Under the pieces are notes generated by a model that made no database searches, had not been told where the DNA came from, and worked only from the letters and a program-made list of their open reading frames with translations. The position numbers and the translations under genes are program-made. From Winogradskyella marincola (GTDB lineage: Bacteria; Bacteroidota; Bacteroidia; Flavobacteriales; Flavobacteriaceae), in contig NZ_JARSBN010000002.1 in assembly GCF_029624125.1 (NCBI RefSeq), positions 372,001 to 436,000 on the forward strand: 64,000 nucleotides of DNA. The letters are read 5' to 3'. Of this stretch, positions 34,091 through 42,106 are shown in pieces (the stretch's first letter is position 1; each line of letters starts with the position of its first letter).

Positions 34091-34582
34091 TTATTCTTTT
34101 AAATAGTCAATTAAAGTATATTTTATTCTATTTTCCTTGAGAGCATTTTCAATTTTTTTAATTTTTGAATCGACCTTAACATCATCGAATGATTCTTGCC
34201 AATTAAAAGAAAATATTGGAAGTTTCCATTCTAAATAAGTCATTTTAGATACATTTATTGTGTCTTTGAAAAGGACCATTTTAGCACTCCAGCTATGAAC
34301 ATTTGCTGGTGATACTTCATAATTCGTAAAATCACTAATAAATTTACACTCGGAAATTGAATTCAAAGCATTAACAGTTGGTTCAAAAGAATCAGCATCA
34401 ATCATAAATTGTACTGGCCATTTATTATTAAAAATATTTACATTAGAGTTAATTAAATTCTTTTGAATCTTCTCTCTGGTTTCATCACCCTGTAAACCTA
34501 TTTCTAATCCGTTTTTAGAACTATTATAACACCCAAAAAAACAAGTTATTAAAATCAGATATGATAAAATAGTTCTGAGCAT
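34091..34582 (-). CDS. Hypothetical lipoprotein
   Basis: 163 residues. The N-terminus MLRTILSYLILITCFFGC looks like a lipoprotein signal (Cys18), although FFGC is an imperfect lipobox. The mature part is polar with no motif I recognise (NNKWPVQFMIDADSF, KIENALKENRIKYTLIDYL). It starts six bases after the glnS stop, so it is probably the distal gene of the glnS transcript, with a terminator after it. Function unknown. Confidence 0.7.
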   Translation of the reverse strand: MLRTILSYLILITCFFGCYNSSKNGLEIGLQGDETREKIQKNLINSNVNIFNNKWPVQFMIDADSFEPTVNALNSISECKFISDFTNYEVSPANVHSWSAKMVLFKDTINVSKMTYLEWKLPIFSFNWQESFDDVKVDSKIKKIENALKENRIKYTLIDYLKE

Positions 34583-34588
34583 AACTTC

Positions 34589-36595
34589 TTATATGTTATT
34601 GGCCTCTGCAACTAAAAGCTCGTTTTTATCTTCAAGTGCTTTCTCTATAAATTCATTAATAGCATCATTTCGTTCTAAGCCATTTTTAAGCAATTCTTTT
34701 AACGTAATCATCACTGCAATACGTGTGCCTGCTTTTTTTACAGCAGTACCAAATAAAGGCTCTAATTCGTCATAAGCCACATCTTTTGCTAATGCTTGTA
34801 ATTCAGCTTTAACCTTTTCTTGCTTTTCTGGTGGATAATTAGTGTATTTTTTACCTAATTGCTGTACCACATTAATAGCTTTTCGTTGTTGCTGAGGCTT
34901 ATTATTTTGTGGTTTTTGAGGACTGTTTTGCTTTGGCTTTTGTTTTGCCCAACTATCTCTTAAACCAACGGTTTTATTAAATACTAAAGCGTCAGATTTA
35001 GAATCATCATCTACATTAAAATACCCTAAACGTTGAAACTGAAACTGCTCTCCTACTTTAGCTTCTGTTAAACTTGGCTCAACAAATGCATTGATGATGT
35101 TTAAAGAATTTGGATTTAAAAATTCCATAAAATCTTTACCATCATGACTGTCTGGCGCTTCGTCCATAAACAGTCTATCGTATTCTCTAACTTCAGCTTT
35201 TACTGCATGTTTTATAGAAACCCAATGTAGCGTTCCTTTTACTTTTTTAGAGGTATCTGTATCGTAGGTACAATGTACTTCGGTAATATTGCCTTCAGCA
35301 TCTTTTACTACGTTTTCAGCTTTGATGATATAAGCATTTTTAAGTCGAACTTCGCCGCCTAATTTCAATCTAAAAAACTTACTTCCTGCTTCTTCTTTAA
35401 AGTCGTCTTTTTCAATATATATTTCTTTTGAAAAAGGTACTTTTCTAAAGCCAGCACTATCGTCTTCTGGATTATTTTCTGCTTCTAACCATTCTTCTTT
35501 ATCGTCTGGATAATTAGTAATAACCACTTTTAAAGGATCTAAAACCGCCATAACACGTGGTGCAGTTTTATTTAAATCCTCACGAACACAGAATTCTAAA
35601 AGCGCAACATCTATCACGTTTTCACGCTTTGCCACACCAACTTTTTCTATAAATTGTCTAATTGAATTTGGTGTATAACCTCTACGACGTAAACCAGAAA
35701 TGGTTGGCATACGCGGATCGTCCCAACCAGAAACTACCTGCTCTTCTACCAATTTAAGCAACTTACGCTTACTCATAATGGTATAAGATAGGTTTAAACG
35801 CGCAAATTCGCGTTGTTTTGGTAGCATTGGATACGTTTCCTTAGCGTAGTCATAAACTTGCTCTTTAAACCAATCGTAAAGCTCTCTGTGCGGTTTAAAT
35901 TCTAAAGAACATAAACTATGAGAGATTTGTTCGATATAGTCACTTTCGCCATGCGTCCAATCGTACATTGGATAAATGCACCAATCGTTACCAGTACGGT
36001 GATGATGCTTCTTTAAAATACGATACATAATAGGATCACGCATTAACATATTAGGATGTTGCATGTCTATTTTTGCACGTAAAATATGTTCACCTTCGTT
36101 GAATTCGCCATTTTTTATGCGTTCAAAAAGGTCTAAATTTTCTTCTACAGATCGGTTACGATAAGGACCATCTACACCAGGTTGTGTTGGTGTTCCTTTT
36201 TGTTCTGCCATCGCTTCAGAAGATTGACTATCTACATACGCCTTTCCATCTTTAATTAATTGTACAGCCCAATCGTATAATTGTTGAAAATAATCTGAAG
36301 AATACAGCTCGTTTTCCCATTGATACCCTAACCAAGCCACATCATTTTTAATCGCATCTACATATTCTTGCTCTTCTTTTGCAGGGTTAGTATCGTCAAA
36401 TCTAAGATTAACAGGCGCATTGTACTTTAGTCCTAAACCAAAACTAATACCAATAGCTTTGGTATGACCAATGTGTAAATAGCCATTAGGTTCTGGCGGA
36501 AAACGAAAACGTAATTTATCCTTAGCTAATCCATTAGCTAAATCTTCTTCTATAATATGCTCAATAAAATTGAGTGATTTTGTTTCTTCAGACAT
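34589..36595 (-). CDS. glnS: glutamine--tRNA ligase fused to a YqeY domain
   Basis: 668 residues. The class I catalytic part starts FRFPPEPNGYLHIGHTKAI (HIGH at about 41-44) and has the MSKRKL (KMSKS-type) loop near residue 273. A beta-barrel anticodon domain follows. The C-terminus carries a Pro/Gln/Lys-rich linker (about 555-575) and a GatB/YqeY-type helical domain (about 580-660, ending NDAINEFIEKAL). This fusion is the known GlnRS-YqeY form; the YqeY domain probably aids tRNA binding. All catalytic motifs are intact. A promoter box lies upstream. Confidence 0.96.
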   Translation of the reverse strand: MSEETKSLNFIEHIIEEDLANGLAKDKLRFRFPPEPNGYLHIGHTKAIGISFGLGLKYNAPVNLRFDDTNPAKEEQEYVDAIKNDVAWLGYQWENELYSSDYFQQLYDWAVQLIKDGKAYVDSQSSEAMAEQKGTPTQPGVDGPYRNRSVEENLDLFERIKNGEFNEGEHILRAKIDMQHPNMLMRDPIMYRILKKHHHRTGNDWCIYPMYDWTHGESDYIEQISHSLCSLEFKPHRELYDWFKEQVYDYAKETYPMLPKQREFARLNLSYTIMSKRKLLKLVEEQVVSGWDDPRMPTISGLRRRGYTPNSIRQFIEKVGVAKRENVIDVALLEFCVREDLNKTAPRVMAVLDPLKVVITNYPDDKEEWLEAENNPEDDSAGFRKVPFSKEIYIEKDDFKEEAGSKFFRLKLGGEVRLKNAYIIKAENVVKDAEGNITEVHCTYDTDTSKKVKGTLHWVSIKHAVKAEVREYDRLFMDEAPDSHDGKDFMEFLNPNSLNIINAFVEPSLTEAKVGEQFQFQRLGYFNVDDDSKSDALVFNKTVGLRDSWAKQKPKQNSPQKPQNNKPQQQRKAINVVQQLGKKYTNYPPEKQEKVKAELQALAKDVAYDELEPLFGTAVKKAGTRIAVMITLKELLKNGLERNDAINEFIEKALEDKNELLVAEANNI

Positions 36596-36612
36596 TGCAA
36601 AAAATTAAAGTG

Positions 36613-36620
36613 CAAAATTA
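36613..36620 (-). promoter_or_regulatory. Putative -7 box TAATTTTG of glnS
   Basis: TAnnTTTG match ending 17 bases before the glnS ATG. No convincing -33 TTG. Confidence 0.5.
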
Positions 36621-36660
36621 CATAATTTGTAACATTAAAATAATATTTCGTACTTATAGA

Positions 36661-36885
36661 ATGAACCAAAAAAACTTAAATAGAATGAATTACAAATGTC
36701 CAAAATGTGATAATACAACCTATGAATTAGGTGAAATGAGAGCAACAGGTGGAACCTTATCTAAAATTTTTGATGTACAGAACAAAAAATTCACCTCTGT
36801 AACATGCAAAAAATGTACTTATACTGAGTTCTTTAAGGCTAAAACCAGTGCTATGAGTAATATTTTTGACTTTTTTACGAATTAA
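36661..36885 (+). CDS. Small zinc-ribbon protein
   Basis: A 66-74 residue protein with two Cys pairs, CPKC at the start of the core and CKKC about 35 residues later, which together make a zinc ribbon (core YKCPKCDNTTYELGEM to SVTCKKCTYTEFFK). The family resembles the predicted nucleic-acid-binding zinc ribbons of Bacteroidota. The frame is open upstream to a GTG at 36574 inside glnS, which is unlikely to be the start; the ATG at 36661 or the one at 36685 (directly before NYKCPKC) are the choices and I cannot decide. A REP-like hairpin follows immediately after the stop. Confidence 0.8.
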   Translation: MNQKNLNRMNYKCPKCDNTTYELGEMRATGGTLSKIFDVQNKKFTSVTCKKCTYTEFFKAKTSAMSNIFDFFTN

Positions 36886-36909
36886 AGATTCCTGCCTTCG
36901 CAGGAATGA
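36886..36909. repeat. REP-like hairpin ATTCCTGC-CTTC-GCAGGAAT
   Basis: Perfect 8-bp stem (36888-36895 / 36900-36907), same sequence as the copy at 28939, placed directly after the zinc-ribbon stop codon and just upstream of the folB promoter box. Confidence 0.8.
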
Positions 36910-36918
36910 TAGAAGGTT

Positions 36919-36926
36919 TATCTTTG
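36919..36926 (+). promoter_or_regulatory. Putative -7 box TATCTTTG four bases before folB ATG
   Basis: TAnnTTTG match followed by TACC and then the ATG at 36931. It predicts a leaderless or nearly leaderless folB mRNA. Confidence 0.45.
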
Positions 36927-36930
36927 TACC

Positions 36931-37293
36931 ATGGGAACAATAAAAGTTGAAAACATCCGTGTATTTGCTAACCATGGTTGTTTAAAAGAAGAAACGGCTA
37001 TTGGTAGTGATTACCGTGTAGATTTAGAAGTAAAAGCTGATCTTAAAACCTCTGCTAAAACCGATGAATTAAAGGATACAGTTGATTATGTCTTTTTAAA
37101 TAAAGTGGTTAGAGAAGAAATGGCTATGCCTTCAAAACTTCTTGAAACCGTTGCTCAACGTATACTCAACCGTATTTTTTCTGAAGATACGATGGTTACC
37201 AAAGCTACAGTTTGTGTTAGTAAAATTAATCCGCCAATTGGTGGAGATGTAGAAATGGTAACTATAAAACTTACTCAAAGGCGAAAAAAGTAA
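36931..37293 (+). CDS. folB: dihydroneopterin aldolase
   Basis: Folate pathway enzyme that splits 7,8-dihydroneopterin to 6-hydroxymethyl-dihydropterin and glycolaldehyde. 120 residues, as in the family. Marks: VFANHGCLKEETAIGSDYRVDLE at the N-terminus (catalytic-site region with HG and E residues), DTVDYVFLNKVV, the LLETVAQRI block, and the C-terminal VCVSKINPPIGGDVEMVTIKL. The ATG at 36931 is four bases after a promoter box, so no Shine-Dalgarno is available and a leaderless mRNA is possible. tRNA-Cys follows. Confidence 0.93.
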   Translation: MGTIKVENIRVFANHGCLKEETAIGSDYRVDLEVKADLKTSAKTDELKDTVDYVFLNKVVREEMAMPSKLLETVAQRILNRIFSEDTMVTKATVCVSKINPPIGGDVEMVTIKLTQRRKK

Positions 37294-37323
37294 ATCAGTA
37301 TAGGGTAAAACATTATTAATTTA

Positions 37324-37331
37324 TATATTTG
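37324..37331 (+). promoter_or_regulatory. Putative -7 box TATATTTG of tRNA-Cys
   Basis: TAnnTTTG match 12 bases before the tRNA 5' end. No clear -33 TTG. Confidence 0.5.
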
Positions 37332-37343
37332 CCCTCGCAATAA

Positions 37344-37414
37344 GGTGTCGTGGCCGAGTGGCTAGGCAGTGGTCTGCAACACCATCTACAGCGGTTCGAA
37401 TCCGCTCGACACCT
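37344..37414 (+). tRNA. tRNA-Cys (anticodon GCA)
   Basis: Cloverleaf is complete: acceptor GGTGTCG / CGACACC, D-arm GCC...GGC, anticodon stem GTGGT/ACCAT around loop CTGCAAC (anticodon GCA), T-arm GCGGTTCGAATCCGC, discriminator T. No 3' CCA is encoded. A terminator follows. Confidence 0.97.
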
Positions 37415-37448
37415 CAAAAAAACCTCTGAATTGTCAGAGGTTTTTTTA
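37415..37448 (+). terminator. Terminator after tRNA-Cys
   Basis: Stem CCTCTGA / TCAGAGG (37423-37429, 37434-37440) with ATTG loop, A7 before and T7 after. Confidence 0.9.
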
Positions 37449-37510
37449 TGCTTAATTTTTAATATTACTTATAAATTTAAATTCACTTCTTATTTCTACA
37501 AAACCTATTG

Positions 37511-38029
37511 TTACTCCATAACGAAATAATCAAAAACCAGAATAAAGCAGAGTAAAAATATACCTATTGTAAACATTAAAGATCCATAAGGCCAATGTTG
37601 TATCTTAAACAGAGTACCAGCAAAAAGTGATAAAGTAGCAAAACCAATTAGGATGAAGTAGATAATTTTAAGCCATCCTTTTTTCTTAAACTTTCTTCTT
37701 TTAAAATAATAGAAACCCTCTTCTATTATCCACCAAAAGAATAAAACCATTGTAATTATTTCTATTAAATATGGTAAATTATAAAGATGAAAGACTTTAA
37801 TTAAATAACCTAAAGACCACAATAAAACAAGACCTAATTTAACAAAATCTAATCTTGACTTATCCGTTTTAGATAAAAAGCGAATAGTATATAACAATGC
37901 TATAGAAATGCCACCAACAAACATTAGTTCTTTATAATGAGGCCAATGCATTATTTTGAATAAGGCTCCTATAATTAGTAAAACAAGAGCTATTCTTAGT
38001 AAAAAAGTTACTATTCTATTAATTTTCAA
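37511..38029 (-). CDS. Membrane protein with repeated GldL-like HWP motifs
   Basis: 172 residues, mostly hydrophobic. Two copies of a block GALFKIMHWP (about residue 21) and GTLFKIQHWP (about residue 136), each followed by LMF-x-x-GI, and a degenerate third (GYLIKVFHLYNLPYL) between them suggest a triplicated two-helix unit. The motif resembles the start of the gliding/secretion protein GldL, so a related membrane fold is possible. The only workable start is a TTG at 38029, eight bases after the LysE-family stop; the first ATG would remove the first helix. Function unknown. Confidence 0.7.
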   Translation of the reverse strand: MKINRIVTFLLRIALVLLIIGALFKIMHWPHYKELMFVGGISIALLYTIRFLSKTDKSRLDFVKLGLVLLWSLGYLIKVFHLYNLPYLIEIITMVLFFWWIIEEGFYYFKRRKFKKKGWLKIIYFILIGFATLSLFAGTLFKIQHWPYGSLMFTIGIFLLCFILVFDYFVME

Positions 38030-38036
38030 AACCTAA

Positions 38037-38720
38037 TTAATCTAAAGGATTTACCTTTTCAATTTGTTCTTTACCTTTTTCGTACAATTCTGGAAATAGA
38101 CCTTGAGATAGCAGTAAAATTCCAAAGCCTAAAATCACTAACGCAACAATCTTTTTTGTCTTAAAAATACGTCTTGGTGTGAGTTTGTTTTTTAAACGTT
38201 TTGCAGCAGCAATTTTAAATAAATCGCATACAAAATAAGATACTAACATAGTAACAATGAATACTGTTACTCCATTTTCTGATTTGGTTATAGAAGTACC
38301 TATTACAATAAAACCTAACCAGCCTAATAACACGCCAATATTTATAAAATTGAGTAAGAATCCTTTTATAAAAAGCTTACCATAATCTTTTTTAGGAAGT
38401 TTAATTCTGTGATGTTCTCTAACAATGGATCTAAAGGATTTTGAAACTTTTACGAAAGATATTAGTCCGTACACAACAAGCAAAACACCACCAAATACTA
38501 ATAGTTTTGGATCATCTTTTATCTTCTCTAAAAGGGTATCTGTACTCATAAAAATGAGTAGTATAAAAACAATATCTGCTAATATTACACCAAAATCAAA
38601 TGCAAGAGCACTTGTAATACCTTTAGTTGCACTGGTTTCTAACAATACAAAGAACACAGGGCCAATAGTAAAAGCTAAAATTACACCAAAAGGAATGGCT
38701 GTTAAGATGTCGTCTAACAT
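38037..38720 (-). CDS. LysE family transporter
   Basis: 227 residues with about six membrane helices. The N-terminus ILTAIPFGVILAFTIGPVFFVLLETS is the LysE/RhtB amino-acid exporter signature (GxxxAxxxGPxxF). Start at the ATG 38720 rather than at the TTG at 38741, since the latter overlaps a TACTTTTG promoter box. A 6-bp inverted repeat GTAAAC / GTTTAC lies directly upstream of the ATG in the leader. The substrate is unknown. The GldL-motif gene follows eight bases after the stop. Confidence 0.87.
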   Translation of the reverse strand: MLDDILTAIPFGVILAFTIGPVFFVLLETSATKGITSALAFDFGVILADIVFILLIFMSTDTLLEKIKDDPKLLVFGGVLLVVYGLISFVKVSKSFRSIVREHHRIKLPKKDYGKLFIKGFLLNFINIGVLLGWLGFIVIGTSITKSENGVTVFIVTMLVSYFVCDLFKIAAAKRLKNKLTPRRIFKTKKIVALVILGFGILLLSQGLFPELYEKGKEQIEKVNPLD

Positions 38721-38738
38721 GTAAACTTGCGGTTTACA

Positions 38739-38746
38739 CAAAAGTA
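38739..38746 (-). promoter_or_regulatory. Putative -7 box TACTTTTG of the LysE-family gene
   Basis: TAnnTTTG match 18 bases before the ATG at 38720. It overlaps the alternative TTG start, which supports the ATG. Confidence 0.5.
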
Positions 38747-38808
38747 GTAAACTAATTAAGAAATGCTAAACTAAAGCTATTGAGATTTTTAAGATATTAA
38801 TATGAAAT

Positions 38809-39480
38809 CTACATACGCTTTACCTTACCTCCTAATACTTTACTTTCATTAATCTGTTTTGGTTTTCCGTAGATATATACATTTCCACCAGCTTTAATTC
38901 TTACATCAGCTAGCTCAGAAGCATTTACATAAGCTTCTCCACCAGCATTAACACTAACTTCGGTTTTTTGTGTTGTAAATTCTTCACCATTAAAAATGCC
39001 ACCTGTATATATAGAAATATCTTGATTTTTTGAGCTACCTGTAACATTAATAATTCCGCCAGTAACAGCTCTAAAATTAGCATAAGTAGTTTTTATTGTT
39101 GCAGTAATTTCTGCACCTTCTTGGGCTTTTAAATCTATTTCGTATTGCTCTAAAGCATCATTAACTACAACATTAGCTCCTTCATTTGCATCAATAACGT
39201 CTACAGCTGTGTAATATAGCTTTACTACAACATCGTTACCATCATAGCTTTCTTCGAGCTTCATTCTAATTTTTAACTTTCCGTTGTTGTTTATAACCTG
39301 AACATCTTCCTTATTATCGCCTGCTATAATCACTTTATTTTCGTCAGATTTTATCATCTTAAGATTGATTAAATCATAGACTTTTACTGTAGAAAATTCG
39401 CTTGTAGTTTTCTCAATAGTATCTTGAGCATTTGCTGTTAATCCTAATACAAATGCTAATACTAACATATAATTTTTCAT
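38809..39480 (-). CDS. Head-GIN domain (DUF2807) secreted protein
   Basis: 223 residues with a signal peptide ending LTANAQ (about residue 19). The mature part is a right-handed beta-helix-like array (FSTVKVYDLINLKMI, then EGANVVVNDAL, GAEITATIKT, GGIINVTGSS, GGIFNGEEF, GGEAYVNAS and GGNVYIYGKPKQI), the typical DUF2807/head-GIN fold common in Bacteroidota. Function unknown, probably envelope-associated. It is 24 bases downstream of the YbjQ-family gene, so both may be one transcript. Confidence 0.88.
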   Translation of the reverse strand: MKNYMLVLAFVLGLTANAQDTIEKTTSEFSTVKVYDLINLKMIKSDENKVIIAGDNKEDVQVINNNGKLKIRMKLEESYDGNDVVVKLYYTAVDVIDANEGANVVVNDALEQYEIDLKAQEGAEITATIKTTYANFRAVTGGIINVTGSSKNQDISIYTGGIFNGEEFTTQKTEVSVNAGGEAYVNASELADVRIKAGGNVYIYGKPKQINESKVLGGKVKRM

Positions 39481-39504
39481 AAAATAGAGTTTTAAAAAAA
39501 ATGT

Positions 39505-39804
39505 TTAAGCTGCAACTTGTACAGCTGTTCCTGTTACGGAAACCATAGCATAATTACTTGTCATAAGTTCTATCTCAACTTTGATGCCAACAACAGCATT
39601 AGCATTGAGTTTTTTGGCATTTTCTTGTAATTGCTGAAATGCTTTTTCTTTAGTAATATCTATACTATTTCTTATTGAACCTAAGTATTTAGACATACTA
39701 AAGCCCATTGTAAGCTTTTCTTCATTGATAGCAACACCTGTTACAATACCCAAATAATCTACAATTTTGAAGTTTTCTATTGAATTAGTTGTGGTTAATA
39801 TCAT
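39505..39804 (-). CDS. YbjQ/UPF0145 family heavy-metal-binding domain protein
   Basis: 99 residues matching the UPF0145 (YbjQ) fold: MILTTTNSIENFKIVDYLGIVTGVAI at the start and ANAVVGIKVEIE near the end are the family blocks. No signal peptide. Biological role is not established in the family. It lies directly upstream of the head-GIN gene on the same strand. Confidence 0.88.
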   Translation of the reverse strand: MILTTTNSIENFKIVDYLGIVTGVAINEEKLTMGFSMSKYLGSIRNSIDITKEKAFQQLQENAKKLNANAVVGIKVEIELMTSNYAMVSVTGTAVQVAA

Positions 39805-39822
39805 AAGACTTATTTTAATACA

Positions 39823-39849
39823 AGATGCTGAAATAAATTCGGCATGACA
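39823..39849. repeat. REP-like hairpin ATGCTGAA-ATAAA-TTCGGCAT ending TGACA
   Basis: 8-bp stem (39825-39832 / 39838-39845) with one G-T wobble and 5-base loop, then GACA. Same loop length and tail pattern as the hairpins at 31700 and 28939. Lies between rnr and the YbjQ-family gene. Confidence 0.75.
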
Positions 39850-39871
39850 AATTTTAACTATACTAACAGCT

Positions 39872-42106
39872 TTATTCAGGTTTACTAACCAGGTAAAAAT
39901 CTAAATGTTTCTTTACTAAATCTGTATCTTTTACTTTAACAATAACTTCATCTCCAAGTTGGTACATTGTTTTGGTATTACGACCAATCATAGCATAATG
40001 CGACTGATCAAAATCGTAAGTATCATCTTTCATATCTCTAACACTTACCATGCCTTCGCATTTATTAGATTCTATTTCTACGTAAATTCCCCAATCTGTA
40101 ACACCAGAAATTACACCTAAAAATTCTTCGTCTTGATGATCTTGCATAAAACGAATTTGCATGTACTTTATAGAATCCCGTTCTGCTTTGGTAGCTAGAT
40201 ATTCCATATTACTGCTGTGTTTACATTTTTCTTCGTAAACTTCTTCGTTAGCAGATTTACCACCATCTAAGTAGTGCTGTAATAATCTGTGTGCCATAAC
40301 ATCTGGATAACGACGAATTGGCGAGGTAAAATGACTGTAATAATCAAAAGCTAAACCATAATGACCAATATTATGCGTGGTATATTCTGCCTTAGACATG
40401 GTACGTATTGCCAATGTATCTACCAAATTCTGCTCCTTCTTACCTACTACATCTGTTAAAAGCTTATTTAAAGATGACGCAACACTGTTTCTATCTTTAA
40501 AATTTAATTGATGCCCAAAACGACCAACTACAGTTTGTAGTTGTGCTAGCTTAGCTTCGTCTGGCTCATCGTGTACACGATACACAAAGGTTTTTTTCGG
40601 GTTTTGCTTACCAATAAATTCTGATACTTTACGATTAGCTAACAACATAAATTCTTCAATAAGTTTGTTAGCATCTTTACTGGTTTTAAAGAATACTCCT
40701 ACAGGATTAGCTTCTTCATCTAAATTGAATTTTACCTCAACCTTATCAAAAGAAATAGCACCAGTTCGCATACGTTTTGATCGCATTTTTTTTGCTAAAC
40801 GATCTAAAACCATAACAGCTTCTGCAATTTCTGGTTTAGTGTTATACTCCTCACCTGTTAGTGAAACTTCCTTAGGAATTGTAGTATTTAATTGAGATGC
40901 TTCTATTGAATTAAGCGCGACATTAGGATTGTTTTCAATTATAGCTTGTGCTTCTTCGTAAGCAAAACGTGCATCAGAATACGTTACTGTTCTACCAAAC
41001 CATTGGTTTTTAATTTCGCATTTATCATTCATTTGAAACACTGCAGAAAAGGTATATTTTTCTTCGTGTGGTCTTAACGAACATGCTCCATTAGATAAAC
41101 GTTCAGGAAGCATTGGCACCACACGATCTACTAAATAAATAGATGTAGCACGTTCGTAAGCTTCATCATCTAAAACTGTTCCTGGTTGAACATAGTGCGA
41201 TACGTCTGCAATATGAATTCCTATCTCATATAAGCCGTTTTCTAAAACTTTAAAGGATAATGCATCATCAAAATCTTTTGCGTCCTTAGGATCTATCGTA
41301 AAGGTTAAATCCTTTCGCATATCTCTACGCTTAGCAATTTCTTCTTCTGTGATAGAAATATCTAGATCGTTGGCAAATTTTTCTACTTCATAAGGAAACT
41401 CATGTGGTAAACCATACTCGGCTAAAATGGCATGTATTTCGGTATTATGCTCACCTGGTTTTCCTAAAACTTCTAATACTTTACCATAAGGTGAATCAGC
41501 TTTTTCTGGCCAGTCTGTAAGTGTTACCAACACTTTATCTCCATCTTCAGCTTTCTTAGTTTTATTAATCGGTACAAAAATATCTTTGTACATTTTACTG
41601 CTATCTGCAACTACAAAAGCAAAGTTTCGGTTTTGTTGAATTTGAATGGTACCAACATATTCGGTTTTAGCACGCTTAAGAATATTGGTTATTTCACCTT
41701 CTATTTTACCACGCTTTCTGCGTTTGTAAGCGTAGAATTCTACTTCATCACCATCTAGCGCTTTGTTAATATTATTAGATGCTATAAATACATCTTCTTC
41801 AAAATCGTCTGAAATAACGTAACCGTTTCCTTTGGAAGCTAAATCTAAAATACCTGTATGATATTCAGCTGTTACAACTGCTTTAAACTTACCACGATCT
41901 ACTTGTTCTATTTCTTGCTTAGCAGCAAGTTTTGCTAAAGTTTTTATAATCTGGTTACGGCTACTAGCATCGTTAACACCAATAATAGCTGCTATTTGTT
42001 TATAGTTAAACGATTTGTTTCGTTCTTTTTTTAGAATACTTAGAATTGTATTTGTAAGGTTAGAAATCTTGTTTTTACCGGATTTCTTTTTTCTTTTTCT
42101 TGTCAT
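39872..42106 (-). CDS. rnr: ribonuclease R
   Basis: 3'-5' exoribonuclease, 744 residues. It has a basic N-terminal helix-turn-helix region (about 1-75), cold-shock domains, the RNB catalytic domain with TIDPKDAKDFDDALSF (metal-binding Asp residues, about 263-278) and HIADVSHYV, the block HYGLAFDYYSHFTSPIRRYPD, and a C-terminal S1 domain (FLGVISGVTDWGIYVEIES). Structured-RNA degradation and ribosome/RNA quality control are its known roles. The start is the ATG at 42106 and the family N-terminus is basic as here. A 624-base repeat-rich spacer lies upstream. Confidence 0.96.
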   Translation of the reverse strand: MTRKRKKKSGKNKISNLTNTILSILKKERNKSFNYKQIAAIIGVNDASSRNQIIKTLAKLAAKQEIEQVDRGKFKAVVTAEYHTGILDLASKGNGYVISDDFEEDVFIASNNINKALDGDEVEFYAYKRRKRGKIEGEITNILKRAKTEYVGTIQIQQNRNFAFVVADSSKMYKDIFVPINKTKKAEDGDKVLVTLTDWPEKADSPYGKVLEVLGKPGEHNTEIHAILAEYGLPHEFPYEVEKFANDLDISITEEEIAKRRDMRKDLTFTIDPKDAKDFDDALSFKVLENGLYEIGIHIADVSHYVQPGTVLDDEAYERATSIYLVDRVVPMLPERLSNGACSLRPHEEKYTFSAVFQMNDKCEIKNQWFGRTVTYSDARFAYEEAQAIIENNPNVALNSIEASQLNTTIPKEVSLTGEEYNTKPEIAEAVMVLDRLAKKMRSKRMRTGAISFDKVEVKFNLDEEANPVGVFFKTSKDANKLIEEFMLLANRKVSEFIGKQNPKKTFVYRVHDEPDEAKLAQLQTVVGRFGHQLNFKDRNSVASSLNKLLTDVVGKKEQNLVDTLAIRTMSKAEYTTHNIGHYGLAFDYYSHFTSPIRRYPDVMAHRLLQHYLDGGKSANEEVYEEKCKHSSNMEYLATKAERDSIKYMQIRFMQDHQDEEFLGVISGVTDWGIYVEIESNKCEGMVSVRDMKDDTYDFDQSHYAMIGRNTKTMYQLGDEVIVKVKDTDLVKKHLDFYLVSKPE

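Noticed and set aside
36574..36660. GTG-started N-terminal extension of the zinc-ribbon protein
   Set aside because: It would overlap the divergent glnS start and adds residues unlike the family.
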